Shown here in pieces: positions 1 to 7,135 of a DNA stretch of 11,276 nt. Position numbers and translations under genes: made by a program. The DNA comes from Candidatus Tayloriibacteriota bacterium (GTDB taxonomy: Bacteria; Patescibacteriota; Minisyncoccia; Phycocordibacterales; GWA1-40-21): the NCBI GenBank assembly GCA_026395155.1, contig JAPLZG010000029.1, positions 1 to 11,276 of the forward strand. The letters run 5' to 3'. The first letter of the stretch is position 1. Every line of letters starts with the position of its first letter. The notes under the pieces are model-generated. The model did not search any database and was not told the DNA's origin. It saw nothing but the letters and a program-made list of their open reading frames with translations.

Positions 1-172
1 AGAGTATTTAATCTTTTACAATACCAAAAGAGTCCACTGTGCTTTCAAGAACAAACTCACTCCATTTGCTGTTCTAAACAAGTCGGAGTACTATGTATCT
101 AAATTATCAGTAGAGTGCAAAAATAGGTGGACTTATTCATTTGATTTGCATTTTTCTCCAGATATGATATAA
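1..172 (+). CDS. Transposase, integrase-core C-terminus (partial)
   Basis: An open frame enters from the window edge (codons from base 2) and ends at TAA 170-172, giving 56 residues. The start EYLIFYNTKRVHCAF...TPF is the typical tail of the DDE integrase core (rve, IS481/IS3-like transposases): after the last catalytic Glu comes a helix, then 'YN..R.H.al....P'. The final WTYSF resembles the short aromatic tails of IS481-like transposases from CPR genomes, which is recalled family knowledge and not a search result. The catalytic residues lie outside the window, so completeness cannot be judged. No terminal inverted repeat was recognised just downstream. The stop codon overlaps a strong promoter (145-173). 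Confident for the integrase-type C-terminus, less so for the IS family. Confidence 0.72.
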   Translation, partial: EYLIFYNTKRVHCAFKNKLTPFAVLNKSEYYVSKLSVECKNRWTYSFDLHFSPDMI

Positions 173-173
173 T
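145..173 (+). promoter_or_regulatory. Extended -10 promoter overlapping the transposase stop
   Basis: The -10 hexamer TATAAT (168-173) is preceded by TGA, giving the extended -10 TGATATAAT. A weak -35 (TTTGCA, 145-150) lies 17 bp upstream. The start of transcription would be near 180, just before the hairpin at 183-219. The promoter is embedded in the last codons of the transposase and could drive either a very short RNA or the downstream gene at 277. Confidence 0.55.
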
Positions 174-182
174 GTTTGCACG

Positions 183-219
183 GATGACAAAGGAATCAAT
201 ACCAAGGTCATCTTTTTTT
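183..219 (+). terminator. Hairpin plus T-run just downstream of a promoter (terminator or attenuator)
   Basis: GATGAC (183-188) pairs with GTCATC (207-212), followed directly by seven T. The shape is that of a small intrinsic terminator. It starts only a few bases after the expected transcription start of the 168-173 promoter, so it would either release a roughly 40-nt RNA, attenuate the gene at 277, or terminate readthrough from the transposase. The stem is only 6 bp, so efficiency is uncertain. Confidence 0.45.
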
Positions 220-242
220 GTGGTCGAAATTTAATAATCTTT

Positions 243-257
243 GGCCTAAAATAGGCC
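243..257 (+). other. Small inverted repeat in the leader of the 277 gene
   Basis: GGCCTA (243-248) and TAGGCC (252-257) form a perfect 6-bp stem with an AAA loop, 19 nt before the start codon at 277. No T-run follows, so it is not a terminator. It could be an operator or an mRNA hairpin. No regulator can be named. Confidence 0.3.
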
Positions 258-276
258 GATAAATACTAAAATAGCT

Positions 277-582
277 ATGATGATATTTTTTGTCGGTATT
301 ATCGAAATGATCATTGTAACTGCATGGACCAAAACTGTCACAAAGACAAAAGTCTTAGCAAGCGGTGTCATTACAATTATTAATATATTAATCTGGTATT
401 ATGTACTAGAAAAAATTGTTAATAATTTAGAAAATATTTGGGTTGTGCTATCTTACGCGCTTGGATGTGCTGTTGGTACAATGATTAGTACTTATTATCT
501 GGGCTACAAGGAAAATAGAAAGAAAACTAAGTCTAAAGTTAGAAATTCTTTCTTATCAAACCTTGAAGCTATATTCTCATAA
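277..582 (+). CDS. Small DUF5698/DUF2179-like membrane protein
   Basis: 101 residues with three likely membrane segments (about 1-16, 27-47 and 54-73) and a lysine/arginine-rich C-terminal tail (77-89), so the C-terminus probably faces the cytoplasm. The pattern of a short first helix, a polar TKTVTKTK link, a second helix with 'INILIWYYVLEKIVNNLENI', then 'LSYALGCAVGT' resembles the N-terminal membrane domain of DUF5698/DUF2179 (YebE-like) proteins, which is recalled and not searched. The usual cytoplasmic DUF2179 domain is absent. Function is unknown. Two adjacent ATGs (277 and 280) are possible starts, with no clear Shine-Dalgarno. Transcription may come from the 168-173 promoter through the hairpin at 183-219, or from a weak TAAAAT (267-272). 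It ends at the terminator 601-648. Confidence 0.7.
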   Translation: MMIFFVGIIEMIIVTAWTKTVTKTKVLASGVITIINILIWYYVLEKIVNNLENIWVVLSYALGCAVGTMISTYYLGYKENRKKTKSKVRNSFLSNLEAIFS

Positions 583-600
583 TGAAATCAGATGAATGCG

Positions 601-648
601 AAAAATAGCCCTGTAAAATCTTAAAAGATATTTTACAGGGCTATTTTT
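601..648. terminator. Bidirectional intrinsic terminator
   Basis: A 19-bp perfect stem (601-619 with 630-648, core AGCCCTGTAAAAT) closes a 10-nt loop. A-rich and T-rich flanks give a T-run on both strands. It sits between the converging genes at 277-582 (+) and 653-3124 (-) and should terminate both. The stop codon of the minus gene is only 5 bp away. Confidence 0.88.
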
Positions 649-652
649 TTGT

Positions 653-3124
653 TTAAATTATTTTTATCGATAAAGTATTATTTTGAATTACTGCCTCGAT
701 TTTATATCCCGACCTAATTTCTCCAGATATCATCATTGTTGCAATTTTGCCTTCAAGCTCATCTTGGATCAATCTATTCATTGGTCTTGCACCAAATGCA
801 TCATTTGTACCATTCAAGACAATAAAATTTATTAGTTCATCTGTAATATTTAGTATTATTCCTTTATCGATAAGTCTTTTTTCCACTCGTTTAAGCATAA
901 GATTTGCAATTTGTTGTAGATCTTCTTTTGATAGAGGTTTAAAAATTATTGTTCCATCAAAACGATTTATAAGCTCTGGTTTAAATAATCCACGACTTAC
1001 AATTTCTTCAATAATCTCTTCTTGATAATCTTTTGGATTTTTCCCAGCATTAACCATCTCAAAAATCTTTTCAGCTCCAGCATTTGAAGTGGCAATAAAA
1101 ATTATATTTTTTACATTAACTTTTTGACCGAGCATATCGGAAAAATATCCTTCATCAAAAATTTGCAAAAATAAATTTAAAACATCATGATTAGTCTTTT
1201 CAAATTCATCTAGAAGGACAACTCCGTATTGTTTCTCACGAATCATGCTTGAAAATACGCCCGGTTTATCATCTGTAAAAGACCCAATAAGCTTCTTCAT
1301 TGAATCATTATCTTGATATTCGGACATATCAAGTCGCATCATATCTGCCTCACCACCAAAAAACACTCTTGCTAAAGCTTTTGCCGTTTCTGTTTTACCA
1401 ACACCTGTTGGCCCTAAAAATAAGAATGAACCCATCGGTCTATTTTCATTTCTTATTCCAGAACGTGCTCTTCTCAATGCATTACTTACAGCAAAAATAG
1501 CATCTTTTTGTCCAATTACCATTTCAGAAATTAATATTTCCAAATTTAATAATTTTTCTTTTTCTATTGGAGAAAACTTACCACTGGAAGGGATATTTGT
1601 CTTTTCTTCAATAAATTTGAGAACATCATCCTCAAGAACAATACTACTTCCATTTCTTTTCGCCCAAGGTGCTATTTCTTTTAGGAGGGAAGAAGCTTTA
1701 TCAGATGAAACTCCATTTGGAAAATAATAGTTTGCACTTTCTGCTAATTTTTTAATTGCAAGATAAGTAAAAATAATTTTGTAATTGCCCTCTATTATTA
1801 AAGCAGAAGAAGTAAGAATTTTAATTATTTCTTCAGTTGATAGTGGCTTAACAAAAATTGTTTCGAATCTTCCCAAGAGTGTCTTGTTTGATTCAATGAG
1901 TTTGTGAAAATCTACAGTATCAGATAGGGCAATTACTTGAATAGACGAGTGTGCCAAAAATGGATCAATCAGATTTATAAAATCACTCCCAAGCTTTGTA
2001 GATAGAGAAATAAGTTGAGGAAAATTATCAATAACAAAAATAATATTTCCCGCTTTAATTACTTCTGTCAGTATCCTAGAAATTTGAGTTTCTAAAGTGG
2101 TTTTATCTTTGCACGCTAAAGTAATAGAGTTAACTGACAAAAGAACAACTCGTTTTTTTGTAAAAGATAAATTTATTTCGCCTTTTTTTATTTTTCTACA
2201 CAAACCCCAAACAACCTGTAGCTTTTCTTGACCAGGATCACCAATAAGCAAAGCATTTGACCCACTTGATTTTAACAATGCGTTTTCTATTTGATTTATT
2301 TCAGGATCTCTACTTGAAATGGATAATGCTTCTGAGTTTACCTCGGTATCATTCATTACATTTCTGCTATATTTATCAAGCAAATATGTTTTTCCATATG
2401 ACCAATCTTCCGCAAGACCTTTTATCTTAGACAATTCTTCTTTTCTCCACCATTGTTTTTCGTATTCTTGTTGCTCTATTCTATAAATAACAAACTCAAC
2501 CGCACCAATAAGCTCTACTTCGGAAATACCTTTAATGCTGAGAAAATTGTTGAAGTTAACCTTTGAAGAGTATAGATAAGAAATTATATCTTTAATCTTC
2601 ATAATGTCTCCAGCTGTTTTTGGCATTACATCCTCGGGAAATATTGGCTCTTTTTTATAAAATTCCATAGTTTCACCTTCACTTATACCGAGTCTTAGAA
2701 AAACTTCTTTACCAATGAGAGAGTCAATAAAACCATGAAGAATATCTGTCTTTCTACCAGCAAACAAAATTCTTCCAGCTGAAAATGTATATAACTCATC
2801 CTTAGAATAATAATTCTTTGAAATCTTTTCGAAATAATACTTAGAAGACAGATAGAAATTTATTAATTTAAAAGAAAGACTTATGCATATATTTATCAAA
2901 AGCAAACCCCAAATCTTTGGCACAATAAAATCGACAATTATTTTATATTCATTAAACTTTGTCGAATTTCTCACAAAAAAGTATAAAACTAAAATTACAA
3001 TAGAGAAAAAGACAATATCCCATGAAATTAAAGCTACTGTTTTTCTTGTCCTATTAGAAAGTATTGATTCTGCTTTGAGAACCCCATACAATGAACTTTG
3101 TTTTAAATAATCGCGTATTTGCAT
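653..3124 (-). CDS. Membrane-anchored Clp/HSP100-type AAA+ ATPase
   Basis: 823 residues. Two hydrophobic segments near the N-terminus (about 29-51 and 64-92) predict a membrane anchor with the bulk in the cytoplasm. A Clp-N-like helical region follows (about 110-220). The first AAA+ module (about 270-440) is degenerate: the Walker A position reads GDPGQEKL (295-302), keeping Lys but losing the Thr/Ser, and Walker B ends in DN (366-367) instead of DE; a GRF arginine-finger-like site remains at 418-420. The second module is canonical: Walker A GPTGVGKT (571-578), Walker B VVLLDE (635-640), arginine finger NRF (720-722), sensor-2 GAR (778-780). The IGF/VGF-type ClpP-docking loop expected between about 680 and 710 is not seen, so it may work as an unfoldase or disaggregase without ClpP. 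The likely role is membrane-associated protein quality control. The start ATG is the last triplet of a CGGGATG repeat end. It probably forms an operon with the small membrane protein at 3446-3856. Confidence 0.88.
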   Translation of the reverse strand: MQIRDYLKQSSLYGVLKAESILSNRTRKTVALISWDIVFFSIVILVLYFFVRNSTKFNEYKIIVDFIVPKIWGLLLINICISLSFKLINFYLSSKYYFEKISKNYYSKDELYTFSAGRILFAGRKTDILHGFIDSLIGKEVFLRLGISEGETMEFYKKEPIFPEDVMPKTAGDIMKIKDIISYLYSSKVNFNNFLSIKGISEVELIGAVEFVIYRIEQQEYEKQWWRKEELSKIKGLAEDWSYGKTYLLDKYSRNVMNDTEVNSEALSISSRDPEINQIENALLKSSGSNALLIGDPGQEKLQVVWGLCRKIKKGEINLSFTKKRVVLLSVNSITLACKDKTTLETQISRILTEVIKAGNIIFVIDNFPQLISLSTKLGSDFINLIDPFLAHSSIQVIALSDTVDFHKLIESNKTLLGRFETIFVKPLSTEEIIKILTSSALIIEGNYKIIFTYLAIKKLAESANYYFPNGVSSDKASSLLKEIAPWAKRNGSSIVLEDDVLKFIEEKTNIPSSGKFSPIEKEKLLNLEILISEMVIGQKDAIFAVSNALRRARSGIRNENRPMGSFLFLGPTGVGKTETAKALARVFFGGEADMMRLDMSEYQDNDSMKKLIGSFTDDKPGVFSSMIREKQYGVVLLDEFEKTNHDVLNLFLQIFDEGYFSDMLGQKVNVKNIIFIATSNAGAEKIFEMVNAGKNPKDYQEEIIEEIVSRGLFKPELINRFDGTIIFKPLSKEDLQQIANLMLKRVEKRLIDKGIILNITDELINFIVLNGTNDAFGARPMNRLIQDELEGKIATMMISGEIRSGYKIEAVIQNNTLSIKII

Positions 3125-3316
3125 CCCGTTTAGAGATAGGAAATGTTCGCTTTTTTAAATTACGCACATTCCTTATCTATTTTTTATTATTATTTTATAA
3201 ACTTAATTAAATATTAACATTTCCGTCCTTATCCTATTAATAATCTATTATTAACTTCAAATTTTATACTTTATTTTTTTACATTGATTAACTGTATCAT
3301 CTCTAACGGGATCCAT
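3122..3316 (+). mobile_element. Start-codon repeat element B (before the Clp-like gene)
   Basis: About 190 bp bounded by the inverted termini ATCCCGTTTAGAGATAGG (from 3123) and CTCTAACGGGAT (3301-3312). Read in the direction of the Clp gene (minus), it runs from an outer ATG (3316-3314, ATGGATCCCG) to ...CTCTAAACGGG directly before the gene's ATG (3124-3122). It lies head-to-tail with element A and shares the ATG at 3314-3316 with it. It is the longest of the four copies. The interior is very AT-rich, with no ORF of note. Its GATAGGAAAT end faces the gene, the opposite of the copies at 8268 and 9893. Confidence 0.7.
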
Positions 3317-3439
3317 CCCGTTAGAGATAGGAAATGCCGGTCCAACTGGCACTTACTATCGTATTTTGTTAATTATTTTTAATGTTTAATATTATCATAT
3401 TTGCAATCCGTTTCCGTTTTCATCTCTAACGGGATCCAT
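3314..3439 (+). mobile_element. Start-codon repeat element A (tandem with element B)
   Basis: Copy of the same family, with ATCCCGTTAGAGATAGGAAAT at 3315-3335 and the inverted CATCTCTAACGGGAT at 3421-3435. On the minus strand it runs from an outer ATG (3439-3437) to CGGG just before the ATG at 3316-3314 that opens element B. The outer ATG is 6 nt after the stop codon of the membrane-protein gene (3448-3446), where the original Clp start codon would be expected. An internal small stem, TGCC...GGCA, lies at 3335-3351. Confidence 0.7.
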
Positions 3440-3445
3440 CTTTAT

Positions 3446-3856
3446 TTATGAGAAAAAAATTAATATTATTCCTGTAATAATCACATATAAAATTATCAGA
3501 GGAAAAATAAGCCAAAAAAATATTATAAATGGTAACGTTATAAAAAAAATACAAAAACACAAAAGACCCAAAATTAGCATAATTGACCTAAATACAACCC
3601 CAACTACCTTCATTATTGTATTTACAATAAATGTACTTAAATATTCTTTAATATTGATAAATTCTTTAATATTGATAAACTTAGGATAATTTTCTGAAAG
3701 TCTTTTCCATGGTGCGAATAAATTAACAAAAAGACTTTTAATCGAGAAATAATTAAAAATAAAAATAGAAATATTTTTCCAAATAGAAAAAACATTGTAA
3801 ATAGCTTTACTATAATGCCACTTTAAATAACTTCCAGTGACCAACAAAAAATTCAT
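3446..3856 (-). CDS. Small CPR-type membrane protein, upstream partner of the Clp-like ATPase
   Basis: 136 residues from the preferred start. The N-terminus MNFLLVTGSYLKWHYSKA is followed by 'IWKNISIFIFNYFSIKSLFVNLFAPWKRL', a polar stretch, and then a long hydrophobic region (about 83-136) with two or more membrane helices. I recall similar proteins (YLKWHYSKA...LFAPWKR) in CPR genomes, without assigned function. An in-frame ATG at 3892 would add 12 residues, but a strong extended -10 (TGGTATAAT, 3871-3863) lies inside that extension and ends 6 nt before the ATG at 3856. I therefore choose 3856 and predict a leaderless mRNA. The Clp-like gene follows on the same strand, originally perhaps only 6 nt away before the repeats inserted. 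This suggests the two proteins act together at the membrane. Confidence 0.72.
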   Translation of the reverse strand: MNFLLVTGSYLKWHYSKAIYNVFSIWKNISIFIFNYFSIKSLFVNLFAPWKRLSENYPKFINIKEFINIKEYLSTFIVNTIMKVVGVVFRSIMLILGLLCFCIFFITLPFIIFFWLIFPLIILYVIITGIILIFFS

Positions 3857-3862
3857 ATTGAT

Positions 3863-3871
3863 ATTATACCA
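3863..3871 (-). promoter_or_regulatory. Extended -10 for the membrane protein/Clp operon
   Basis: On the minus strand the sequence reads TGGTATAAT, then 6 nt, then ATG (3856). The -35 is poor (TGGCAT at 17 bp). The expected transcription start coincides with the start codon, which implies a leaderless transcript. Confidence 0.6.
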
Positions 3872-3912
3872 CCCAGTAGTGAAATATGCCATTTTTTTAA
3901 GTCTGATTTTTG

Positions 3913-3921
3913 TGATATTAT
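3913..3921 (+). promoter_or_regulatory. Extended -10 for the CAP-domain gene
   Basis: TGATATTAT ends 6 nt before the GTG start at 3928, so transcription should begin at or next to the start codon. No Shine-Dalgarno is present. It is divergent from, and separated by about 40 bp from, the -10 of the operon on the other strand. Confidence 0.5.
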
Positions 3922-3927
3922 TAATAT

Positions 3928-4995
3928 GTGAAAAGAAAAACCTTTTTATTATATGCTCTTGTTGTCTGCGTTGTCATATTTGCAAGTCTAATGTTTACAA
4001 AAGCTGATGTTTTTTCTTATGTAAAAGAAAGTTTTAATAATACAGTAAATATAGTACATGAAAAAATAAATAATGGTTTTTGTAATGACTACAATACAAA
4101 TATCAATAACGGTATATGGAAAACAGATGAGTTCAAATCAAAATTTATAAATTTATTTTGTGAGAGAATAATTGAAACACCTAAGAAAGATATTGCGACA
4201 AAAGAAATAGTTGATGAAAAACTATCATTTTCTACTTCTTCAATTGCGAAGATAAATACAATACAAAAAGTAATAACGACATCGGCAACTTCATCTCCCA
4301 AACCGTTAAAAAGTATCTCAGACAATGAAGGTCTTAAAATAAGTTCAAATGTAATAATTTATTGGACAAATATCCAGAGAAAAGAAAATAATCTTCCAGC
4401 ACTAATTGAAAATACGGAGCTTTCAAAAATAGCAGAAATAAGAGTCAATGATATGTTCACAAATTCATACTTCCAACACGTTTCTCCAACTGGTGATAGT
4501 GTATCTAAAATCGCAGATAGATCTGGCGTAGAATATATTATTATCGGAGAAAATATAGCATTGGGTAATTTCGACAGTTCAAGATCTCTTGTAGATGCAT
4601 GGATGAATAGCGAAGGACATAGAGCAAATATTTTAAATAAAAATTATACACAGATCGGAGTATCTTCAATCGATGGAATATATGAAGGTAGAAATGTAAC
4701 AATTTCTGCACAAGTTTTTGATAAACCAGTATCTGATTGTCCAGCAATAAATAAAGATATAAAAGATCAAATTGATTCATTTATACTAATAAAAGACAAT
4801 TTAAAAGCAGACATAAACAAAATCGAGTTGTCTTTACAAGATCAAAATTTAAGTACGGCAGAATATAATAGTAAAATACAGCAATTTAATTCAATAATCG
4901 GAATATATAATAATTTGATAGTAAAGATTAAAGAACTTGCCGATATATACAACAAAAGTGTAGAAAGATTTAATTACTGTATAGTGATCAAGTGA
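3928..4995 (+). CDS. Membrane-anchored CAP/SCP (YkwD-like) extracellular protein
   Basis: 355 residues with a GTG start; the overlapping ATG at 3926 hits a stop at once. Order: an uncleaved signal or membrane anchor (about 5-24) with basic KRK before it; a low-complexity Ser/Thr/Lys spacer (about 85-135) with several Cys (52, 78); a CAP domain (about 137-266); and a C-terminal helical, coiled-coil-prone region (about 275-350). CAP signatures visible are YFQHVSPTG (181-189, His184), IGENIA (206-211, Glu208) and W..SEGHRANIL (225-236, His231), which together form the usual His/Glu cavity. The protein is likely displayed outside the cell. Bacterial CAP proteins of this type (YkwD, SafA-associated) are linked to envelope or spore functions, but their chemistry is generally unresolved. 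The C-terminal helical extension after CAP is less usual. The downstream gene starts 44 bp later on the same strand. Confidence 0.85.
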   Translation: MKRKTFLLYALVVCVVIFASLMFTKADVFSYVKESFNNTVNIVHEKINNGFCNDYNTNINNGIWKTDEFKSKFINLFCERIIETPKKDIATKEIVDEKLSFSTSSIAKINTIQKVITTSATSSPKPLKSISDNEGLKISSNVIIYWTNIQRKENNLPALIENTELSKIAEIRVNDMFTNSYFQHVSPTGDSVSKIADRSGVEYIIIGENIALGNFDSSRSLVDAWMNSEGHRANILNKNYTQIGVSSIDGIYEGRNVTISAQVFDKPVSDCPAINKDIKDQIDSFILIKDNLKADINKIELSLQDQNLSTAEYNSKIQQFNSIIGIYNNLIVKIKELADIYNKSVERFNYCIVIK

Positions 4996-5021
4996 TATTT
5001 AAGAAATAAATAATGTAGGAT

Positions 5022-5027
5022 TATACT
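5022..5027 (+). promoter_or_regulatory. Possible -10 box for the DUF457-like gene
   Basis: TATACT lies 12 nt before the ATG at 5040, with no recognisable -35. It would give a leader of roughly 5 nt. It is weak evidence alone but matches the pattern at neighbouring genes. Confidence 0.35.
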
Positions 5028-5039
5028 TTAACAAAAAAT

Positions 5040-5537
5040 ATGATATTAACACCACATGCAATAATCGGTTCTGCAGTTTCCAATATGTTGCCGATTTATC
5101 CTGAATTGGGCTTTGTTTTAGCATTTTTAAGTCATTATGTTATTGATTCAATACCTCACAATCATTATGCTCATGACAGTTTTATTTTGAAGGAAACAAA
5201 AAGTATTGCCTCACTTATACATAATATAAGAGGGCTTTATCAATTTTCAATAATTATATTTGATTTTTTGATTGGATTATTTTTATCTATTTTAATTTTT
5301 TCAAGAGATTGGGATACTCTTTTAATAACTTTATTGGGTGTGGCTGGCGGAGTTTTACCAGATTTTCTACAATTCCTATACTTTAAGTTTAAAAAATGGC
5401 CTTTTATTTCATTGCAGAAATTTCATGGCAAGTTTGAATGTAAAAAAAATATTGAACATAAACCATTCCTCGGTGCGTCTATACAAATAACTACAATAAT
5501 ATTCTTTATTTTTGTTTCTTTTTTGGTTTCAAATTGA
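5040..5537 (+). CDS. DUF457/YdjM-like membrane protein (putative metal-dependent hydrolase)
   Basis: 165 residues with four hydrophobic segments (about 23-36, 67-88, 93-112 and 145-163). Conserved polar residues sit where a metal site could form: His6 in TPHAIIG, then SHYVIDSIPH (31-40; His32, Asp36, His40), NHYAH (41-45), PD (107-108) and FHG (128-130). The pattern resembles the inner-membrane metal-dependent hydrolase family (DUF457, YdjM/LexA-regulated), recalled and not searched. No reaction can be assigned. It follows the CAP gene with a 44-bp gap and may be co-transcribed, or may use a short-leader promoter at 5022. No Shine-Dalgarno and no clear terminator are seen in the 103 bp before the converging gene at 5641. 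Confidence 0.65.
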   Translation: MILTPHAIIGSAVSNMLPIYPELGFVLAFLSHYVIDSIPHNHYAHDSFILKETKSIASLIHNIRGLYQFSIIIFDFLIGLFLSILIFSRDWDTLLITLLGVAGGVLPDFLQFLYFKFKKWPFISLQKFHGKFECKKNIEHKPFLGASIQITTIIFFIFVSFLVSN

Positions 5538-5640
5538 ATATATTACATATCTTAAAAAATTACTGAGTCAAACATTAAATCTGTAGAAAAAGTCTAATTT
5601 AAGAATTTATATTCCATATTCTTTATTCAACATTCATCTT

Positions 5641-6333
5641 CTAGAGCGAAAGGGAAGTGAGAAATGCTTTCAATTCATCACCTTCAATTTTTCTAAGTTG
5701 ATTATTTTTTAAATCACCAATTCTAATATTCATAACACGAACTCTTTTGAGGGAATCTATAGTCATAGAAAGAGCATCACACATTCTTCTTATCTGATGT
5801 TTTTGTCCTTCACCCAAAATAATACTAAAACTTTTCTCGGATAATAACTTTACCTTGCAAGATTTTGTATCTATTCCTTCAAGTTCCATTCCTTTTGCCA
5901 TTACATTAATCTGAAAATTTTTAATAGGTGTACGGGTGTGGACAATATATTCCTTTTCATGATCATATTTAGGGCTGAGAAGTCTATCGGTAATCCTGCC
6001 GTCATTTGTAAGAATAATTAACCCTTCAGAGTCCTTATCAAGTCTTCCAATAGGAAAAACTCCTTTAATATTTATTGAAGAAAGAATATCTTTTTCACCT
6101 TTTTGAGAGTCTGAAGTAATTCCTTTTGGTTTGTTGTATGCATAATAAACATAGTCATTTTTAGCCTTACCAAGTATCTGAACATCATCATTTAAATCTA
6201 CTTTATCACCCAAAATAGCTCTTCTGCCATTTATTAAAATTTTTCCTGCGGATATCATTTTATCAGCGCCTTTCCTTGTAGAAACACCTTTTTGAGCTAA
6301 ATATTTATTTATTCTTATCTTATTATCTAACAT
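5641..6333 (-). CDS. rRNA pseudouridine synthase, RsuA/RluB/RluE/RluF family
   Basis: 230 residues. An S4 RNA-binding domain occupies about 5-53 (RINKYLAQKGVSTRKGADKMI). The catalytic pseudouridine synthase domain follows (about 61-225), with the motif GRLDKDSEGL (96-105) carrying the nucleophilic Asp99 and the substrate-binding EGQKHQIRRM (175-184). NKPKG (67-71) is the usual first strand of this family. It isomerises uridine to pseudouridine in ribosomal RNA. The exact target position (16S RsuA type or 23S RluB/E/F type) cannot be fixed from motifs alone. The length is normal. It is divergent from the DedA gene, with a 69-bp shared promoter region. Confidence 0.92.
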   Translation of the reverse strand: MLDNKIRINKYLAQKGVSTRKGADKMISAGKILINGRRAILGDKVDLNDDVQILGKAKNDYVYYAYNKPKGITSDSQKGEKDILSSINIKGVFPIGRLDKDSEGLIILTNDGRITDRLLSPKYDHEKEYIVHTRTPIKNFQINVMAKGMELEGIDTKSCKVKLLSEKSFSIILGEGQKHQIRRMCDALSMTIDSLKRVRVMNIRIGDLKNNQLRKIEGDELKAFLTSLSL

Positions 6334-6341
6334 AATATGCT

Positions 6342-6370
6342 AGCATACCCTAATATCTCGATTGATGCAA
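6342..6370 (-). promoter_or_regulatory. Promoter of the pseudouridine synthase gene
   Basis: On the minus strand, -35 TTGCAT (6370-6365), a 17-bp spacer, then -10 TATGCT (6347-6342). The ATG (6333) follows 8 nt after the -10, so the transcript should be leaderless or nearly so. Confidence 0.6.
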
Positions 6371-6383
6371 AAAAATATGAATA

Positions 6384-6392
6384 TGATAAAAT
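6384..6392 (+). promoter_or_regulatory. Extended -10 of the DedA gene
   Basis: TGATAAAAT ends 10 nt before the GTG start at 6403. TTGATG (6362-6367) could be a -35 at a long 19-bp spacing. The predicted leader is only a few bases. Confidence 0.45.
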
Positions 6393-6402
6393 ATAAAACA
6401 TC

Positions 6403-7032
6403 GTGCATGAATTATTTTTTATAAATTCAGTTGAACACTTTTCTTATCTAGCAATTTTTGCTTTCTCTTTATTTGCAGGATATATTATTCCTTTTCCAGA
6501 AGAAGCCCTTCTTTTGATTGTTGGATATATGGCAAGCGTCGGTTTTATTCATCTCATTCCAGCGGTCGTCGTTGTTATTGTTGCTATTATTATTGGTGAT
6601 AACATTCTTTATCGACTTACTTTAAAAAACAACAAACATGTTGAACATTTAGTTCATAATGTCTTATCTCTTAAGTTTTTTATTAAAAGAAGGGCTTTTT
6701 TAGAAAGACACATTGGCGTAGCAATATTTTTTTCAAGATTTCTACCATTTCTTAGATTTATTGGGCCAATTTTTGCTGGTTATATTAAAGCCAAGGAAAA
6801 AACCTTTTTATTTTTTAATACTTTGGCTATTTTAATATATGTTCCACTGATGATTTTTATTGGCTATCATTTTCATGGATATTTTGATTGGCTTATAAGT
6901 GAGATTAGTAAAATCAAACACTTCACAACAATTTTAATTTGGATTATTATCGGACTTGTAATAACTAGAGTCGTTGATTATATTTTTAAAAGAGTACATC
7001 CGGAAGAATGTTTTACAGATAATAGTCATTAG
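6403..7032 (+). CDS. DedA/VTT-domain membrane protein
   Basis: 209 residues, near the usual DedA length. Signatures: the re-entrant motif IIPFPEEALLLIVGY (28-42), with the conserved acidic residues in PFPEE, and FFSRFLPFLRFIGPIFAGY (109-127), with the paired Arg112/Arg118 typical of the SNARE-associated (VTT) domain. There are about five hydrophobic segments, the last at about 174-192, then a short polar tail. DedA proteins are proton-driven lipid scramblases or flippases that act on undecaprenyl phosphate or phosphatidylethanolamine in the inner membrane; the lipid substrate here is unknown. The start is GTG (6403); the ATG at 6407 is out of frame. It is monocistronic, ending at the strong terminator at 7098. 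Confidence 0.9.
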   Translation: MHELFFINSVEHFSYLAIFAFSLFAGYIIPFPEEALLLIVGYMASVGFIHLIPAVVVVIVAIIIGDNILYRLTLKNNKHVEHLVHNVLSLKFFIKRRAFLERHIGVAIFFSRFLPFLRFIGPIFAGYIKAKEKTFLFFNTLAILIYVPLMIFIGYHFHGYFDWLISEISKIKHFTTILIWIIIGLVITRVVDYIFKRVHPEECFTDNSH

Positions 7033-7097
7033 CTTTTAGCTGATAGCTGTTAGGACAAGGATTCAAAAGTATTGAGGTGAATCAAGTTTATAAGTTT

Positions 7098-7135
7098 ATG
7101 GCCCGCACTATCCTGTGCGGGCCATTTCTTTTTTA
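7098..7135 (+). terminator. Intrinsic terminator after the DedA gene
   Basis: The 11-bp perfect stem ATGGCCCGCAC (7098-7108) / GTGCGGGCCAT (7115-7125) closes a 6-nt loop and runs into a T-rich tail (to 7135). It is 66 bp after the stop codon. Confidence 0.9.

Noticed and set aside
183..257. A known riboswitch in the leader of the 277 gene
   Set aside because: Only two short hairpins are seen, with no conserved aptamer core that I recognise.
747..1500. Plus-strand frames within the Clp-like gene
   Set aside because: They are shadows of the conserved ATPase on the other strand, hydrophobic only by reverse-complement bias.
3857..3892. Longer start for the small membrane protein at 3892
   Set aside because: A strong extended -10 lies within this extension, 6 nt before the ATG at 3856, and the recalled family N-terminus begins near MNFLLVTG.
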